From Chitinophagaceae bacterium (GTDB lineage: Bacteria; Bacteroidota; Bacteroidia; Chitinophagales; Chitinophagaceae), in contig JAEUVS010000075.1 in NCBI GenBank assembly GCA_016786745.1, forward strand, positions 1 through 50,737: a DNA stretch of 50,737 nt, in the 5' to 3' direction. The notes under the pieces were generated by a model that saw nothing but the letters and a program-made list of their open reading frames with translations, was not told where the DNA came from and did not search any database. Both the position numbers and the translations under genes were made by a program. Shown here piece by piece: positions 1 through 10,877 of the stretch (positions within the stretch are counted from its first letter, which is position 1; the number at the start of each line of letters is the position of its first letter).

Positions 1-222
1 GATAGCGAGTTCTGCGCCTTCGTAAAATTCAAGACCTGGATTAATAAATTTTGGAAACGACTTGCCGTATTTATATGTTGATGTAATGTCAAACGCGGAA
101 TCGAGGTACATGGGTGTGAAAACCGCAACCTGGTAACGCACTGCCTGGCTATCCTGTGCTGAGCTTTTCGATATAAATGCACAAAGAAGGAAAGCAACTA
201 AGATCCCGGGCTTTTTATTCAT
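1..222 (-). CDS. Periplasmic ligand-binding protein, ABC amino-acid type (N-terminal fragment)
   Basis: The 5' end of a leftward gene that runs off the left edge; 74 codons are visible from ATG at 222-220. The product starts with a signal peptide (MNKKPGILVAFLLCAF, then ISKSSAQD), followed by VAVFTPMYLDSAFD and a stretch rich in Lys, Phe and Pro ending in NPGLEFYEGAELA. This opening resembles Bacteroidota secreted proteins with a branched-chain amino-acid-binding (periplasmic binding protein type 1) fold, some of which also carry LysM domains. The role is therefore probably ligand binding in the periplasm, but the substrate cannot be told from this fragment. It lies 31 bp downstream of guaA on the same strand and could share its transcript. 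Confidence 0.6.
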   Translation of the reverse strand, partial: MNKKPGILVAFLLCAFISKSSAQDSQAVRYQVAVFTPMYLDSAFDITSTYKYGKSFPKFINPGLEFYEGAELAI

Positions 223-253
223 CAGTAACGAAAATTTGTTCCAGCAAAGACGT

Positions 254-1786
254 TTACTCCCATTCTATCGTTGCAGGAGGCTTACTGCTAATATCGTAAA
301 CAACCCTGTTAATTCCTTTAACATTATTGATAATGTCACTCGAAATATATGCCAGGAATTCATATGGAAGATGTGCCCAGTCGGCGGTCATACCATCCAC
401 TGATGTTACGGCTCTCAGCGCCACTGTGAATTCGTAGGTGCGTTCGTCACCCATCACACCCACACTTTTTACCGGGAGAAGAATAGCGCCCGCCTGCCAA
501 ACCTGCGAATACAGGTTATGCTCCTTAAGGCCTTTGACATAGCGGTAATCAGCTTCCTGGAGAAGCGACACTTTTTCGGGGGTAATTTCACCCAGTATCC
601 TGATAGCGAGGCCGGGCCCCGGGAAGGGATGCCTCTTCAGCAACTCATCCGGAATACCAAGTTCGTGGCCCACTTTTCTCACCTCATCTTTAAATAAAAA
701 ACGCAGCGGTTCAACAAGCCCGAGGTGCATGATTTCAGGAAGTCCACCAACGTTGTGATGCGATTTGATCGTCACCGATGGACCATGTACCGAAATACTT
801 TCAATTACATCAGGATAAATAGTTCCCTGTCCGAGTAATTCAATCCCCTCTATTTTTTTTGCTTCTTCCTGGAATATTTCTATGAACAGGCGCCCGATTG
901 TTTTTCTCTTTGCTTCCGGGTCGGTTTTACCCTGCAGCTCGCGGTAGAAAATGTTCTTCGCGTCAACGCCCTTTACGTTTAACCCGATTTGTTTGTATGT
1001 ATCAAGTACTTCTTCGAATTCATTTTTTCTAAGAACGCCGTTGTCAACAAAAATCCCGGAAAGCCTGTTGCCTATCGCACGGTGAATCAGTGTTGCTGCA
1101 ACCGTAGAGTCGACGCCGCCACTCAATGCCATGATCACTTTGCGGTCGCCGATCATTGTTTTGAGATTGTTTACGGTGTCGGTAATAAAATGCGCGGGTG
1201 TCCAATCCTGTTTGCAGCCGCATATGTTTACGAGGAAGTTCTTAAGAATTTTTTTACCCTCTATAGAATGATAAACTTCCGGATGAAACTGCACGCCGTA
1301 AATCGGATGACCGGCGCCATTTTTTTTGAAAGCAGCGAACGGAATATCTTCAGTTGTAGCGAGCACGTCAAATCCGGAGGGCATGGTAAGAATAGTATCG
1401 CTGTGGCTCATCCATACCTGCGACAGTTCCATCACATCTTTCAGCAGAACATCTTCATGCTGTTTTCTCATCAGCGCACGACCAAATTCTCTTTTGTTGC
1501 TCTTGGCTACTTCGCCACCGAATTTTTTAGCAGTGAGCTGTGCACCGTAACAAATACCGAGCACCGGAAGGCGCTCCTGCATGCCTCGTATGTCTACATC
1601 GGGAGCATTGGCCTCGTTAACGGAAAACGGAGATCCGGAAAGGATGATACCTTTTAAACCCTCGTCGTATTCAACCTGCTGGTGGAAAGGAATTATTTCG
1701 CAGTACACGTCCGCTTCTCTTACTGCCCTGGCTATCAGCTGAGTATATTGACTTCCGAAATCAAGAATTAATATCTTTTCCGTCAT
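254..1786 (-). CDS. guaA: GMP synthase (glutamine-hydrolysing)
   Basis: Converts XMP, glutamine and ATP to GMP in purine synthesis; cytoplasmic. From ATG at 1786 the protein has 510 residues, the usual length. The N-terminal class I glutamine amidotransferase domain has nucleophile Cys79 in GICYG and His168/Glu170 in QFHPEV. The ATP pyrophosphatase domain carries the P-loop SGGVDS at 222-227, and the C-terminal dimerisation domain ends in KPPATIEWE. The open frame extends 17 codons further upstream, but that would overlap the pbpC stop, and [14 protein letters not shown] is the family's normal N-terminus, so 1786 was chosen. It lies 20 bp downstream of pbpC on the same strand. Confidence 0.97.
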   Translation of the reverse strand: MTEKILILDFGSQYTQLIARAVREADVYCEIIPFHQQVEYDEGLKGIILSGSPFSVNEANAPDVDIRGMQERLPVLGICYGAQLTAKKFGGEVAKSNKREFGRALMRKQHEDVLLKDVMELSQVWMSHSDTILTMPSGFDVLATTEDIPFAAFKKNGAGHPIYGVQFHPEVYHSIEGKKILKNFLVNICGCKQDWTPAHFITDTVNNLKTMIGDRKVIMALSGGVDSTVAATLIHRAIGNRLSGIFVDNGVLRKNEFEEVLDTYKQIGLNVKGVDAKNIFYRELQGKTDPEAKRKTIGRLFIEIFQEEAKKIEGIELLGQGTIYPDVIESISVHGPSVTIKSHHNVGGLPEIMHLGLVEPLRFLFKDEVRKVGHELGIPDELLKRHPFPGPGLAIRILGEITPEKVSLLQEADYRYVKGLKEHNLYSQVWQAGAILLPVKSVGVMGDERTYEFTVALRAVTSVDGMTADWAHLPYEFLAYISSDIINNVKGINRVVYDISSKPPATIEWE

Positions 1787-1806
1787 GGCCTGCGAAGTTA
1801 AGCTAT

Positions 1807-4101
1807 TTACATTTCCACATATTTCACGCTTATCCACACATCCCTGTTACGGCCCTTATCATCGGTACATGAAATTTTTACCGGTCCTTCCGACGGGAGA
1901 AAGTAAACCGGTGTATGCGCATCGCTTGTTTTATAAAAGTGATTGTCGATATACCAGTATACACGACCCACATCGTTACCGGCGCGACACTGCAACTGCA
2001 GCGGCTCTGGGTCGTTCCTGCTGATGAGATATTCAAACTGATTTTTTGGTGAAAGAATTTGTGGTTTGTCATTTCTGAAAAGTTGTTCGCAGGCAGGGTT
2101 GTGAGGCGGAATTTCCTGGTAAGCTATATGCTGACCTTCATAATATACCTGCATTTCGGGTGAAACAATCTTGTACCATTTCTTTTTATATCCTGACGCA
2201 GGAGCGCAACTTCTGCAGTAAGAAATTTTTTCATCCGGCGAAATCCTTACTTCTTTCGAATCGTTGCACACTGTTGCCGGGGATATCATCGGAATAAAAT
2301 AATCAGTTATCCTGTTCGTGCAATGATTATCGGGTAGCATGCCTGTTTCCGCGCAAACTATCCTGATGTCGCAATCTTCCGGTTGATTAAACCAGCTTTC
2401 GTCGCTGTCGTAGTCGATTGTGTTGAATATCCTGAACAGCAAAGGAGTTGCTGTTTCCGAGCCGCTCAGCTCGCGAACGCCTTCCCCCGAAAAATTGCCT
2501 GTCCATACACCAACAGTGTATTTTTTATTGTAACCGATGCTCCATGCATCCCTCCGGCCATAAGAGGTTCCTGTTTTCCACGCGATTTTCGGCATATGTT
2601 CGGTGCTTTGCCACGACAGAGGGAAATCCGGTCGATTAATTTTCGACAGTACATCGTTAATCATAAAAGCCGCGGAAGCGCTCAGCACTGGAAATTTATG
2701 CGATGATTTTTCATTCAGCACAAACGACGGCCGTGCATACTCTCCGTTGTTTGCAAACGACGAAAACAGCGACGTGAGTTCGAGGAGCGACGTACCGCAT
2801 CCGCCGAGTACCATTGAAAGTCCGAGTTTCTTCTGGTCTTTTCGTACCTGTAAAAAATCGCACGACGCCAGCGACTGCACAAATTTTTCTGTTCCCAACT
2901 GGCGCAAACATCTTACTGCGGGTATATTTAGCGAATGTTCGAGCGCGTATTCAATCGTTACGTTGCCGTTGAATTTTTTATCATAATTCTCGGGAGAATA
3001 TCCACCGTAGTTGATATTCACGTCGTGGATAATTGATTTGGGAGTGATGAGGCCCTCATCAATACACATTCCATACAACAATGGTTTCAGTGTGCTGCCC
3101 GGTTGCCTTATTGCCCGGGCGCCATCAACCTGCCCGCCATCCGTGGTATCACTAAAATCTGCCGACCCGATATAGGTAATTACCTGCCGGGTTGCGTTAT
3201 CGATAACCACCACGGCAGCGTTGTGAATATTTTTCAACCGGAGGGTTCGTGCGTAGCCGGAAACTATTTTTTCCGCTTTTAGCTGCATATTCAGGTCAAG
3301 GGAGGATTGCACGATGGGTTCACCGCGGCGTTCGAGCAATCGTGAAAGGTGAGGCGCCATCCGGGGTACGTTTCCTCTCGTAACATCCAACGGCTCGGCA
3401 AGGGCGTCAACGATTTCCTTCTCACTAAAAATCTTCTCTTCAGCGAATATCCTGAGCCAGCGGTTTCGTTCGGTTATTATTACATCGTTGTTCCTGCCCG
3501 GCACCAGCGACGAAGGCCGGTTGGGAATGATCGACAGCGCCGTGATTTCAGCCAGCGAAAGATGGTCGGGGTCTTTTTTAAAATACAGCAGCGACGCCGA
3601 TTTTACGCCTTCGATGTTGCCGCCATACGGAAGCAGGTTGCAATAAAGTCGTAATATTTCACTTTTGCTGTAGTAAAGTTCCAGCTGTATCGCCCGGAAC
3701 ATCTCGACAAACTTGCTGGCATAGGTTCTCGGCCGGCGTTCGAGTGCCCTGGCCACCTGCATGGTTATGGTTGAAGCGCCGGATGTACGTTTCGATTTTA
3801 ATATGTTCTTTCCAAACGCGCGGATGATCGAGAAAGGGTTTATTCCAAAATGATAATAGAAGAAGCGGTCTTCTTTTTCAATGATCGTTTTCTTCAGGAG
3901 GGGCGACATTTCTTCGAGGGTTGTTTTCATCCTCCATTTGTCGTCGTTCGTTAAAAAAGCATGAATAAGCTGGCCCTTGCTATCGGTGATGATGGTGGAA
4001 TATTGAATTTTCTCTACCTTATCGGTAACAGGGAAGAGAAAATTCAGTGAAATTAGCAGCAGGAGCGCGAGAACTGCAGGTATTGAAAACAACTTGATCA
4101 T
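1807..4101 (-). CDS. pbpC: Penicillin-binding protein 1C (bifunctional transglycosylase/transpeptidase)
   Basis: A class A penicillin-binding protein of 764 residues acting on peptidoglycan in the periplasm. A membrane anchor (about residues 5-24) is followed by a GT51 transglycosylase domain with catalytic Glu77 in the [10 protein letters not shown] motif. The transpeptidase domain has SxxK at Ser336-Lys339 (GSTLKP), SxN at Ser390-Asn392, and KTG at 509-511. The last ~90 residues fit the C-terminal domain typical of PBP1C. It is divergent from the alpha-2-macroglobulin gene with 36 bp between starts, the same pair found together as yfhM-pbpC in Escherichia coli. Pairing supports the PBP1C call over PBP1A/1B. 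Confidence 0.93.
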   Translation of the reverse strand: MIKLFSIPAVLALLLLISLNFLFPVTDKVEKIQYSTIITDSKGQLIHAFLTNDDKWRMKTTLEEMSPLLKKTIIEKEDRFFYYHFGINPFSIIRAFGKNILKSKRTSGASTITMQVARALERRPRTYASKFVEMFRAIQLELYYSKSEILRLYCNLLPYGGNIEGVKSASLLYFKKDPDHLSLAEITALSIIPNRPSSLVPGRNNDVIITERNRWLRIFAEEKIFSEKEIVDALAEPLDVTRGNVPRMAPHLSRLLERRGEPIVQSSLDLNMQLKAEKIVSGYARTLRLKNIHNAAVVVIDNATRQVITYIGSADFSDTTDGGQVDGARAIRQPGSTLKPLLYGMCIDEGLITPKSIIHDVNINYGGYSPENYDKKFNGNVTIEYALEHSLNIPAVRCLRQLGTEKFVQSLASCDFLQVRKDQKKLGLSMVLGGCGTSLLELTSLFSSFANNGEYARPSFVLNEKSSHKFPVLSASAAFMINDVLSKINRPDFPLSWQSTEHMPKIAWKTGTSYGRRDAWSIGYNKKYTVGVWTGNFSGEGVRELSGSETATPLLFRIFNTIDYDSDESWFNQPEDCDIRIVCAETGMLPDNHCTNRITDYFIPMISPATVCNDSKEVRISPDEKISYCRSCAPASGYKKKWYKIVSPEMQVYYEGQHIAYQEIPPHNPACEQLFRNDKPQILSPKNQFEYLISRNDPEPLQLQCRAGNDVGRVYWYIDNHFYKTSDAHTPVYFLPSEGPVKISCTDDKGRNRDVWISVKYVEM

Positions 4102-4137
4102 TCAGCAGAAATACAAATTGTAAATTAACTATTTTAT

Positions 4138-7100
4138 ATGCGCGTTTTACTCTTTGCCCTGTCCGTGCTAATATTATTTTCCTGCAACCGTAACTCTGTT
4201 AACCTCGACCATACCAATGCGAAAGGCGAAGTGCAACGCCTGGTGAACCTTACGTTTCGTTTCAGCAACGCGATGGTGCCCGATTCGCTCCTGAACGAAT
4301 GGGATTCCACTCAGTATGTCTCTTTCAGCCCCACCATTCCCGGACGGTTCCGCTGGGAGCAGCCTGATGAACTCGTTTTTTCGCCCTCGCAGCCGCTCGC
4401 GCCGGCCACTACCTTCAAAGGAGAGCTGAACGAGGAAATTTTACAATACACCACGTTCACCAGTATTAAAAATGACAAAATTAATTTCTTCACCCCGGCG
4501 CTTAAACTGGAGGATTTGCACATATCATGGGTGATGGAAGGGCAGTCGAATGTTGCGGTGCCTCGTGCCGATCTTTATTTCAACTATCCTGTTTCTCCTC
4601 AATCGCTCAGGGAAAAATTAACACTCCAGGCTGATGGAAAGCCGGTTTTGTATAGTGTAACCACGCTGTCGGACAACAGCCGCATATCACTAACCCTGCA
4701 AGGTATTGCCGCGCAGGACAGGGACCTCGAAGGAAAAATCCTGATCGCCGGTGGTATAGTTCCCGAAGAAGGTGCAAATGCAACAAAAGAAGAAATAAGT
4801 ACTTCTTTCACCATTCCTTCGCCATACAATCTCGTCATCAACAATGTAACTGCGGAACATGATGGTTTATCCGGTGTCATAAACGTGTCGGCAAGTCAGC
4901 AGTTATCAATGGAGAATATTTCTTCCCAGATAAAAATTGAACCTGCGGTAAAATTTACGGTAGAAAAAACTGATGAAGGCATCGCAATCAGAAGCGACAA
5001 CTTCAATGTCGAAAAAACTTACCTTCTTACTTTGCAGAAAGGTTTGCGTGGAATTGTAGGAGGCGTGTTGATGGAGCAATCGGATAACAATATCGCGTTT
5101 GGAGAAATTGAACCATACATACGTTTTGCGACAAATAAAAGTGTTTACCTGTCGTCGCAGGGAAACAGGATGATTGAAATGAGAATAGTAAATGTGCCGA
5201 CCGTTAAAGTAACCATTTCGAAAATCTATGAGAGTAACCTGCTTACCGCCCAGCAATATGGATACTATCCGCGCGAAAGGGACAATGATGAAGAGTATTA
5301 TGATGAATATTACCAGAGCAGCATTTCATTCGGCGATATTATTTACGAACAGGAAATAGATACACGTACGCTGCCAAAATCGGGAAACAGCAGGTTGTTC
5401 TCTTTCAATTTTGAAGACAGGCTCCCGAATTTCAAAGGCATTTATCATATTAAAGTAAGATCGAAAAACAATTATTGGGTAAGCGATAGCCGGTTCATTT
5501 CAGTTTCCGATATTGGATTGATAGCAAAAGAAGGGCAGGATAAATTATTTGTGTTTGCGAACTCTATAAAAAATGCGTCGTCGATAGCCGGTGTGAATAT
5601 AGTGGCTTATGGAAATAATAACCAGGTGCTGGGCATGGGCGCCACCAACGAGGATGGCGTTGCGGAGATTGCTTACACGCGAAAGGAATTTGCGGGATTT
5701 CGTCCTGCCATGATCATTGCTAAAACAGAAACCGATTTTAACTATCTGCCGTTTAATAGCACAAGAATAAATACTTCGCGTTTTGAGGTAGGAGGGAAAA
5801 GAATAAACGCCTCAATGCTCGATGCGTTTATCTACCCCGAGCGGGATATCTACCGCCCCGGTGAAAGAATAAATTTTTCAGCGATCGTGCGCGACAGGTA
5901 CTGGAAGATACCGGGTACACTGCCTGTTAATTTTAAATTTCTTCTGCCCAATGGAAAAGAATTGCGTTCATTCAGGAAAAGTCTGAACGAACAGGGATCG
6001 ACGGAAGGGCAGATCGATATTTCAATGTCAGCGATTACAGGTACATATGTACTTGAGATGTATTCGTCGAATGATGTTTTGCTTGCGACCCAGAATTTCA
6101 GCATCGAAGAATTTGTGCCCGACCGCATACGCGTAACAACAACCCTCGACCGTGAATACTTTCAACCCGGCCAATCTGGTACGCTTAACGTGAGCGCCGT
6201 AAACTTTTTTGGACCTCCTGCCGCTAACAGGAAATATGAAATGGAGATACAACTGCGGTCCGATAATTTCTACTCGAAGAAATATTCCAGTTACGATTTC
6301 AGTGTAAAGAACCAGGGGCTGTCGTTCGACAAAGTTTTGAGAGAGGGAACCACGAACGCTGAAGGTAACGCCAGTGAAACGTACGAGGTGCCGGCTATGT
6401 TTAAAAATTCAGGTTTGCTTGAATCGGTGTTTTATACTACTGTGTTCGATGAAACAGGGAGGCCGGTGAGCAGGGTGCAGCGTTATCCTGTGTACACGCA
6501 GGATGTATTTTTTGGAGTAGCCGACGATGGGTATTGGTATTATCCTCTAAACCAGGCAGTGAAATTTCCGTTGATCGCGCTCGACAGGTCGCAAAAGGTG
6601 ATGTCGAATGTAAAAGCTTCTGTGAAAGTGATAAAGCACGAATATCGTACGGTATTGTCGCGCTCGGGAAGCTATTTCAGGTATGAATCCCAGGAGGATG
6701 ATAAATTAATTTCGGAGCAACAGGTTACGGTAAACGGCGAGAACACTTCGTATTCATTTGTTCCGCGTTCACCCGGAAATTACGAATTGAGAATATCGGT
6801 TCCGGGAGCATCGGGTTATGTAAGCAGGAGTTTTTACAGCTATGGCTCGTGGGGAGGGGATAACAATTCATTTGAAGTAAGCACCGAAGGAACCATCGAT
6901 ATAGAAACTGATAAATCGACGTATAAGCCCGGTGATATGGCAAAGATTTTATTTAAGACGCCATTCAACGGTCGGCTGCTGATAACAGTTGAGCAGGACA
7001 AAGTTCTTTCGTATCACTATGCAAATGCGGAGAAGCGATCGGCCTCGGTCGACATAAAGATCGGTCAGGAACATCTACCTAACATTTTCATTACGGCTAC

Positions 7101-9507
7101 GCTTATAAAACCGCACGGCATCAGTGAAATTCCACTTACAGTGGCGCACGGATTTCAAAACATGAAGGTGGAGGAGACGCAGAGAAAAAACAAGGTAGAA
7201 ATTATTGCGGCAAAAAGTGCACGTTCGGTTAGTACGCAACAGGTTACTGTGAAGGCAGCTCCAAACAGTTTTGTAACACTTGCCGCCGTAGACAATGGCG
7301 TGTTGCAGGTGAGTGATTTTAAAACTCCCGATCCGTATAATTTTTTCTATGCTTCGAGAGCCTTACAGGTGGGTGCGTACGATTTGTATCCATTTTTATT
7401 TCCGGAGGTGCGGGGGCGTTTAAGCAGCACCGGTGGAAGTGATGAAGCAGAGATGTCAAAGAGAATGAACCCGATGCCGGCGAAGCGAATAAAAATAGTT
7501 TCTTACTGGAGCGGTATTGTTAAGACTAACGGAGACGGGCAGGCGAAATTTAGCGTTCCTGTTCCAAAATTCAGCGGCGAAATCAGGTTGATGGCTGTTG
7601 GTTATAAAAATGAAATGTTTGGATCCGCCGAAGCGGCGATAAAAATTGCGGACCCGATTGTAATCAGCGCTGCGTTGCCGAGATTTCTAAGTCCCGGCGA
7701 TTCTATTACTGTACCTGTAACCCTCACTAATACCACGTCGAAAGCCGCGACTGGCATGGCTTCCATCAAAACTGCAGGGCCCGTGAAAGTGAACGGTTCA
7801 ACGCAGCAACAGGTGAACCTCCAGGCTAATAGTGAACAGAGGGTGATGTTTTCAGTATCGGCGCCGGCGGCAGTTGATACCGGAAAAGTGATGATTGAAG
7901 TACAGGCACTCGGTGAGAAATTCCTGGAAGAAACCGCCATAGGAGTGAGGCCCGCTTCGCCGTTACAGGTGTTGTCGGGCGCGGGATTGGTACAGGGTGG
8001 AAAAACAGAACGTGTGAACATGGTTACGATGGATTTTGTTCCTGGCACACAGAAATTTCAATTGATGGTAAGCAGAAATCCATTGCTGCAATCTGCCGCG
8101 CAGCTGCGTTACCTGGTACGATATCCTTATGGCTGTACCGAGCAGGTGGTTTCATCGGCCTTTCCTCAATTGTATTATGGTGACATAGCAGGCGAACTTG
8201 CGGACAATAATGAAGTTTCCAATGCAAATAAAAATGTGATCGAAGCGATCAGGAAGATCAGGTTACGCCAGTTGTACAACGGCGCAGTGTTGATGTGGGA
8301 TAACGAAGGCACAGAAAACTGGTGGGCCACCATTTACGCGGCGCACTTTTTACTCGAAGCGAAAAAAGCCGGTTTCGAAGTGGAGGGCAGTTTGTTAAGC
8401 ACAATGCTCAATTACATCAACAGCAGGCTCCGCAATAAACAAACCATCACTTACTACTACAACCGCGACCAGCGCAAGAAAATCGCTCCGAAAGAAGTAG
8501 CATATAGCTTATATGTTTTGGCGCTTGCATCGCGTGCGAATGTTCCTGTAATGAACTATTACAAAGCGAACACCGCATTGCTGAGTCTCGACAGCAAATA
8601 TCTTTTAAGTGTTGCCTATGCTATTGCCGGCGATAGAAAGCGGTTTGGCGAACTACTGCCCGGATCTTTTACAGGCGAAGAATCTGTGCCGGAAACGGGA
8701 GGTAGTTTTTATTCGCCTATCCGTGATGAAGCGATTGCGCTAAACGCTTTGATTGATGTTGATCCGAACAACAAACAAATTCCGGTGATGGCGAAGCACG
8801 TGGCGGATCAGTTGAAGAATCGCACGTGGTACAGCACGCAGGAATCGTCGTTCAGCCTTCTTGCCATGGGAAAGTTTGCAAAAATGGAAGGCACATCAAA
8901 CGCAACTGCAGAGTTGAAAGTGGACGGAAAAACGGTCGCGAAATTTGATGGCAGGGATGTGAAGTACATATCAGCAGATGCAACCGCAAAAAACATGGAG
9001 CTCGTAACGAAAGGCGATGGGAAAGTATATTATTACTGGCAGAGTGAAGGTGTAAGTATAACGGGGCAGTATAAAGAGATAGATAATTTCATAAGGGTAA
9101 GGCGACAATTCTTTGACAGGTTCGGCAGGCAGGTGAGCTCCAATGAATTTAATCAGAACGATCTCGTTATTGTAAAGGTGTCACTGGAGCGGTCGTTTGA
9201 TACCGACGTTGAAAATGTGGTTATAACAGATATAATCCCTGCGGGGTTTGAAATAGAAAACCCGAGAACAAAAGAAATTCCGGGTATGGAGTGGATAAAG
9301 GATGCATCTGCGCCTACCGAACTCGATGTGCGTGATGACAGGATACATCTTTTTGTTGACCTCAAGTCTGGCCGGCAGGTATACTATTATGCCGTGCGGG
9401 CCGTATCGCCGGGAACATACCGGATGGGGCCTGTTTCGGCGACTGCGATGTATAACGGAGAATACCATTCGTACAATGGTGCCGGAACAGTGAAAATATT
9501 GGAGTAG
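4138..9507 (+). CDS. Alpha-2-macroglobulin family lipoprotein with thioester
   Basis: A 1789-residue bacterial alpha-2-macroglobulin (YfhM/MagD-like). Such proteins trap invading proteases in the periplasm and are thought to work with PBP1C, which repairs the wall. The N-terminus is a lipoprotein signal with lipobox LFSC and acylated Cys16. The thioester motif CxEQ is intact (Cys1333, CTEQ, within YGCTEQVVSSAFPQ), so this is the thioester-bearing class. Repeated beta-sandwich MG domains fill the middle, for example around FIYPERDIYRPGE; a helical TED region follows the thioester. An Asp/Glu/Tyr-rich insert (DNDEEYYDEYYQ) lies near residues 380-392. It is divergent from pbpC, 36 bp apart. Confidence 0.94.
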   Translation: MRVLLFALSVLILFSCNRNSVNLDHTNAKGEVQRLVNLTFRFSNAMVPDSLLNEWDSTQYVSFSPTIPGRFRWEQPDELVFSPSQPLAPATTFKGELNEEILQYTTFTSIKNDKINFFTPALKLEDLHISWVMEGQSNVAVPRADLYFNYPVSPQSLREKLTLQADGKPVLYSVTTLSDNSRISLTLQGIAAQDRDLEGKILIAGGIVPEEGANATKEEISTSFTIPSPYNLVINNVTAEHDGLSGVINVSASQQLSMENISSQIKIEPAVKFTVEKTDEGIAIRSDNFNVEKTYLLTLQKGLRGIVGGVLMEQSDNNIAFGEIEPYIRFATNKSVYLSSQGNRMIEMRIVNVPTVKVTISKIYESNLLTAQQYGYYPRERDNDEEYYDEYYQSSISFGDIIYEQEIDTRTLPKSGNSRLFSFNFEDRLPNFKGIYHIKVRSKNNYWVSDSRFISVSDIGLIAKEGQDKLFVFANSIKNASSIAGVNIVAYGNNNQVLGMGATNEDGVAEIAYTRKEFAGFRPAMIIAKTETDFNYLPFNSTRINTSRFEVGGKRINASMLDAFIYPERDIYRPGERINFSAIVRDRYWKIPGTLPVNFKFLLPNGKELRSFRKSLNEQGSTEGQIDISMSAITGTYVLEMYSSNDVLLATQNFSIEEFVPDRIRVTTTLDREYFQPGQSGTLNVSAVNFFGPPAANRKYEMEIQLRSDNFYSKKYSSYDFSVKNQGLSFDKVLREGTTNAEGNASETYEVPAMFKNSGLLESVFYTTVFDETGRPVSRVQRYPVYTQDVFFGVADDGYWYYPLNQAVKFPLIALDRSQKVMSNVKASVKVIKHEYRTVLSRSGSYFRYESQEDDKLISEQQVTVNGENTSYSFVPRSPGNYELRISVPGASGYVSRSFYSYGSWGGDNNSFEVSTEGTIDIETDKSTYKPGDMAKILFKTPFNGRLLITVEQDKVLSYHYANAEKRSASVDIKIGQEHLPNIFITATLIKPHGISEIPLTVAHGFQNMKVEETQRKNKVEIIAAKSARSVSTQQVTVKAAPNSFVTLAAVDNGVLQVSDFKTPDPYNFFYASRALQVGAYDLYPFLFPEVRGRLSSTGGSDEAEMSKRMNPMPAKRIKIVSYWSGIVKTNGDGQAKFSVPVPKFSGEIRLMAVGYKNEMFGSAEAAIKIADPIVISAALPRFLSPGDSITVPVTLTNTTSKAATGMASIKTAGPVKVNGSTQQQVNLQANSEQRVMFSVSAPAAVDTGKVMIEVQALGEKFLEETAIGVRPASPLQVLSGAGLVQGGKTERVNMVTMDFVPGTQKFQLMVSRNPLLQSAAQLRYLVRYPYGCTEQVVSSAFPQLYYGDIAGELADNNEVSNANKNVIEAIRKIRLRQLYNGAVLMWDNEGTENWWATIYAAHFLLEAKKAGFEVEGSLLSTMLNYINSRLRNKQTITYYYNRDQRKKIAPKEVAYSLYVLALASRANVPVMNYYKANTALLSLDSKYLLSVAYAIAGDRKRFGELLPGSFTGEESVPETGGSFYSPIRDEAIALNALIDVDPNNKQIPVMAKHVADQLKNRTWYSTQESSFSLLAMGKFAKMEGTSNATAELKVDGKTVAKFDGRDVKYISADATAKNMELVTKGDGKVYYYWQSEGVSITGQYKEIDNFIRVRRQFFDRFGRQVSSNEFNQNDLVIVKVSLERSFDTDVENVVITDIIPAGFEIENPRTKEIPGMEWIKDASAPTELDVRDDRIHLFVDLKSGRQVYYYAVRAVSPGTYRMGPVSATAMYNGEYHSYNGAGTVKILE

Positions 9508-9512
9508 ATTTG
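9505..9512 (+). promoter_or_regulatory. Candidate Bacteroidota -7 box for the MFS gene
   Basis: TAGATTTG matches TAnnTTTG exactly and overlaps the stop codon of the macroglobulin gene, 38 nt before the MFS start. No convincing -33 TTTG was found, so the call rests on the -7 box and position only. Confidence 0.35.
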
Positions 9513-9550
9513 TCGCCGCTTGCCAATTTGAGGAAACTAAAAGAAGAAAT

Positions 9551-10765
9551 ATGTCCCGCAAGGAATGGATTATCCTTATCGTACTGGCAAGCTTAAACTT
9601 CACTCACATTCTCGATTTCATGATCATGATGCCATTGGGAAATTACCTGATGCCTCATTTTCATATCAACGCGCAATTTTTTAGCTGGATCGTTGCATCA
9701 TATCCGATCACCGCTTGTGTGTCGGGTTTGATCGCAGCTTTTTATGTTGACAGGTTCGACCGGAAAAAAGTGCTGATGTTTGCTTATTCGGGTTTTTTGA
9801 TCGGCACTTTTTGCTGTGGAATTGCTCCTGACCCCGTTTTTTTGATGGCCGCAAGAATTTTAACAGGATTTTTTGGGGGCCTGATCGGTGCGCAGGTGCT
9901 ATCGATTATCGCAGACTCTTTTCCTTACGAAAAACGCGGTCGGGCGATGGGAACGATCTTCATGGCGTTTTCAGTGGCTTCTGTGTTTGGTGTTCCTTTC
10001 AGCCTGTACCTCGCGAACCGTTTCAGCTGGCATGCTCCATTTATTTTCATCGCAATACTTGGCGTACCGATCATAGTAGCAATATTAAAATTTCTGCCGC
10101 CGATACGTTCGCACCTGGCTCCTGCTGGTGATAATGCCGGCAGGTACCGGCCCGATGTAAGGAAGGTAGTGTCGGAAGTTTTTGGGAACAGGAGCCAACT
10201 GGTGGCGTTGTTCCTGTCGGGCTTTTTGATGATGGGCCACTTCCTGATTATTCCATTCATCAATCCTTACATGGAGTTCAATATGGGCTTCAGCAAGGAA
10301 GCGACGCCGATGATATATATGGTGGGTGGTCTTTGCGCGCTGGTTTCGTCGTCAATTATCGGGCGGCTGGCGGATAAATACGGGAAGTTTAAAGTGTTTT
10401 CGATCTGCCTTGTGTTTTCCGTGTTGCCGATATTTTTCATTACGAACATGCCGATAATTCCGTTTTACATGGTGTTGTTCATATTCGGCTTCTGGTTTAC
10501 GTTTTCTACCGGTCGTAATATTCCGGCGCAGGCGATGATTTCGACGGTTGTGGACCCGGCTCAGCGCGGCCAGTTTATGAGTTTTAACTCCTCGTTTCAG
10601 CAGTTATATACCGGGTTTGCGTCGGTTATTGCGGGTCTTATCGTGGTGCAGGACGGGCAGGGAAGGATTCTTCACTATAACTGGGTGGGCTATTTGAGTG
10701 TAACGATCGTGTTTGGGACGTTGTTTTTGGGGAGAAACCTGGCTAAGAGGATGCATTTGAAGTGA
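9551..10765 (+). CDS. MFS transporter, drug/sugar-efflux type
   Basis: A 404-residue inner-membrane protein with about 12 hydrophobic helices. It opens with a helix containing THILDFMIMMPLG, common in DHA1/AraJ-like exporters, and has the loop 2-3 motif DRFDRKKVL (a variant of the MFS signature) and PYEKRGRAMG in loop 4-5. The second half repeats the signature as GRLADKYGKFKVF. These features support a proton-driven exporter; the substrate is unknown. It follows the macroglobulin gene by 43 bp and probably has its own promoter. Its TGA stop is the first three bases of a repeated hairpin element. Confidence 0.85.
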   Translation: MSRKEWIILIVLASLNFTHILDFMIMMPLGNYLMPHFHINAQFFSWIVASYPITACVSGLIAAFYVDRFDRKKVLMFAYSGFLIGTFCCGIAPDPVFLMAARILTGFFGGLIGAQVLSIIADSFPYEKRGRAMGTIFMAFSVASVFGVPFSLYLANRFSWHAPFIFIAILGVPIIVAILKFLPPIRSHLAPAGDNAGRYRPDVRKVVSEVFGNRSQLVALFLSGFLMMGHFLIIPFINPYMEFNMGFSKEATPMIYMVGGLCALVSSSIIGRLADKYGKFKVFSICLVFSVLPIFFITNMPIIPFYMVLFIFGFWFTFSTGRNIPAQAMISTVVDPAQRGQFMSFNSSFQQLYTGFASVIAGLIVVQDGQGRILHYNWVGYLSVTIVFGTLFLGRNLAKRMHLK

Positions 10766-10860
10766 CAGCGAAGCTGTCATCCCGAGCGCGAAGCGCGAGG
10801 GATCTGCGGAGAAACATGTTTCGAGCGTGAAGCGCGAGGCATCGGCGGAGAAAGCCTAAT
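10763..10860. repeat. Dispersed hairpin cassette, copy 1 plus degenerate second copy
   Basis: A first small palindrome, TGACAGC-GAA-GCTGTCA (10763-10779), begins at the MFS stop codon. It runs into the cassette: outer stem ATCCC (10779-10783) with GGGAT (10799-10803), GA/GA internal loop, and inner stem GCGC-GAA-GCGC (10786-10796), then CTGCGGAG. A degraded tandem copy follows at about 10821-10855 (GAGCGTGAAGCGCGAGG, then CGGCGGAG). The same cassette occurs near 27.3 kb and 43.15 kb. It might act as a 3' RNA structure for the MFS transcript. Confidence 0.8.
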
Positions 10861-10877
10861 CGAACCTGGAAACCCAT

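Noticed and set aside
989..1657. 222-codon open frame on the plus strand inside guaA
   Set aside because: Antisense to a clear, full-length guaA. The translation is Cys/Phe/His-rich with no family likeness.
7602..8048. 148-codon minus-strand frame inside the macroglobulin gene
   Set aside because: Shadow of the large coding frame, no independent evidence.
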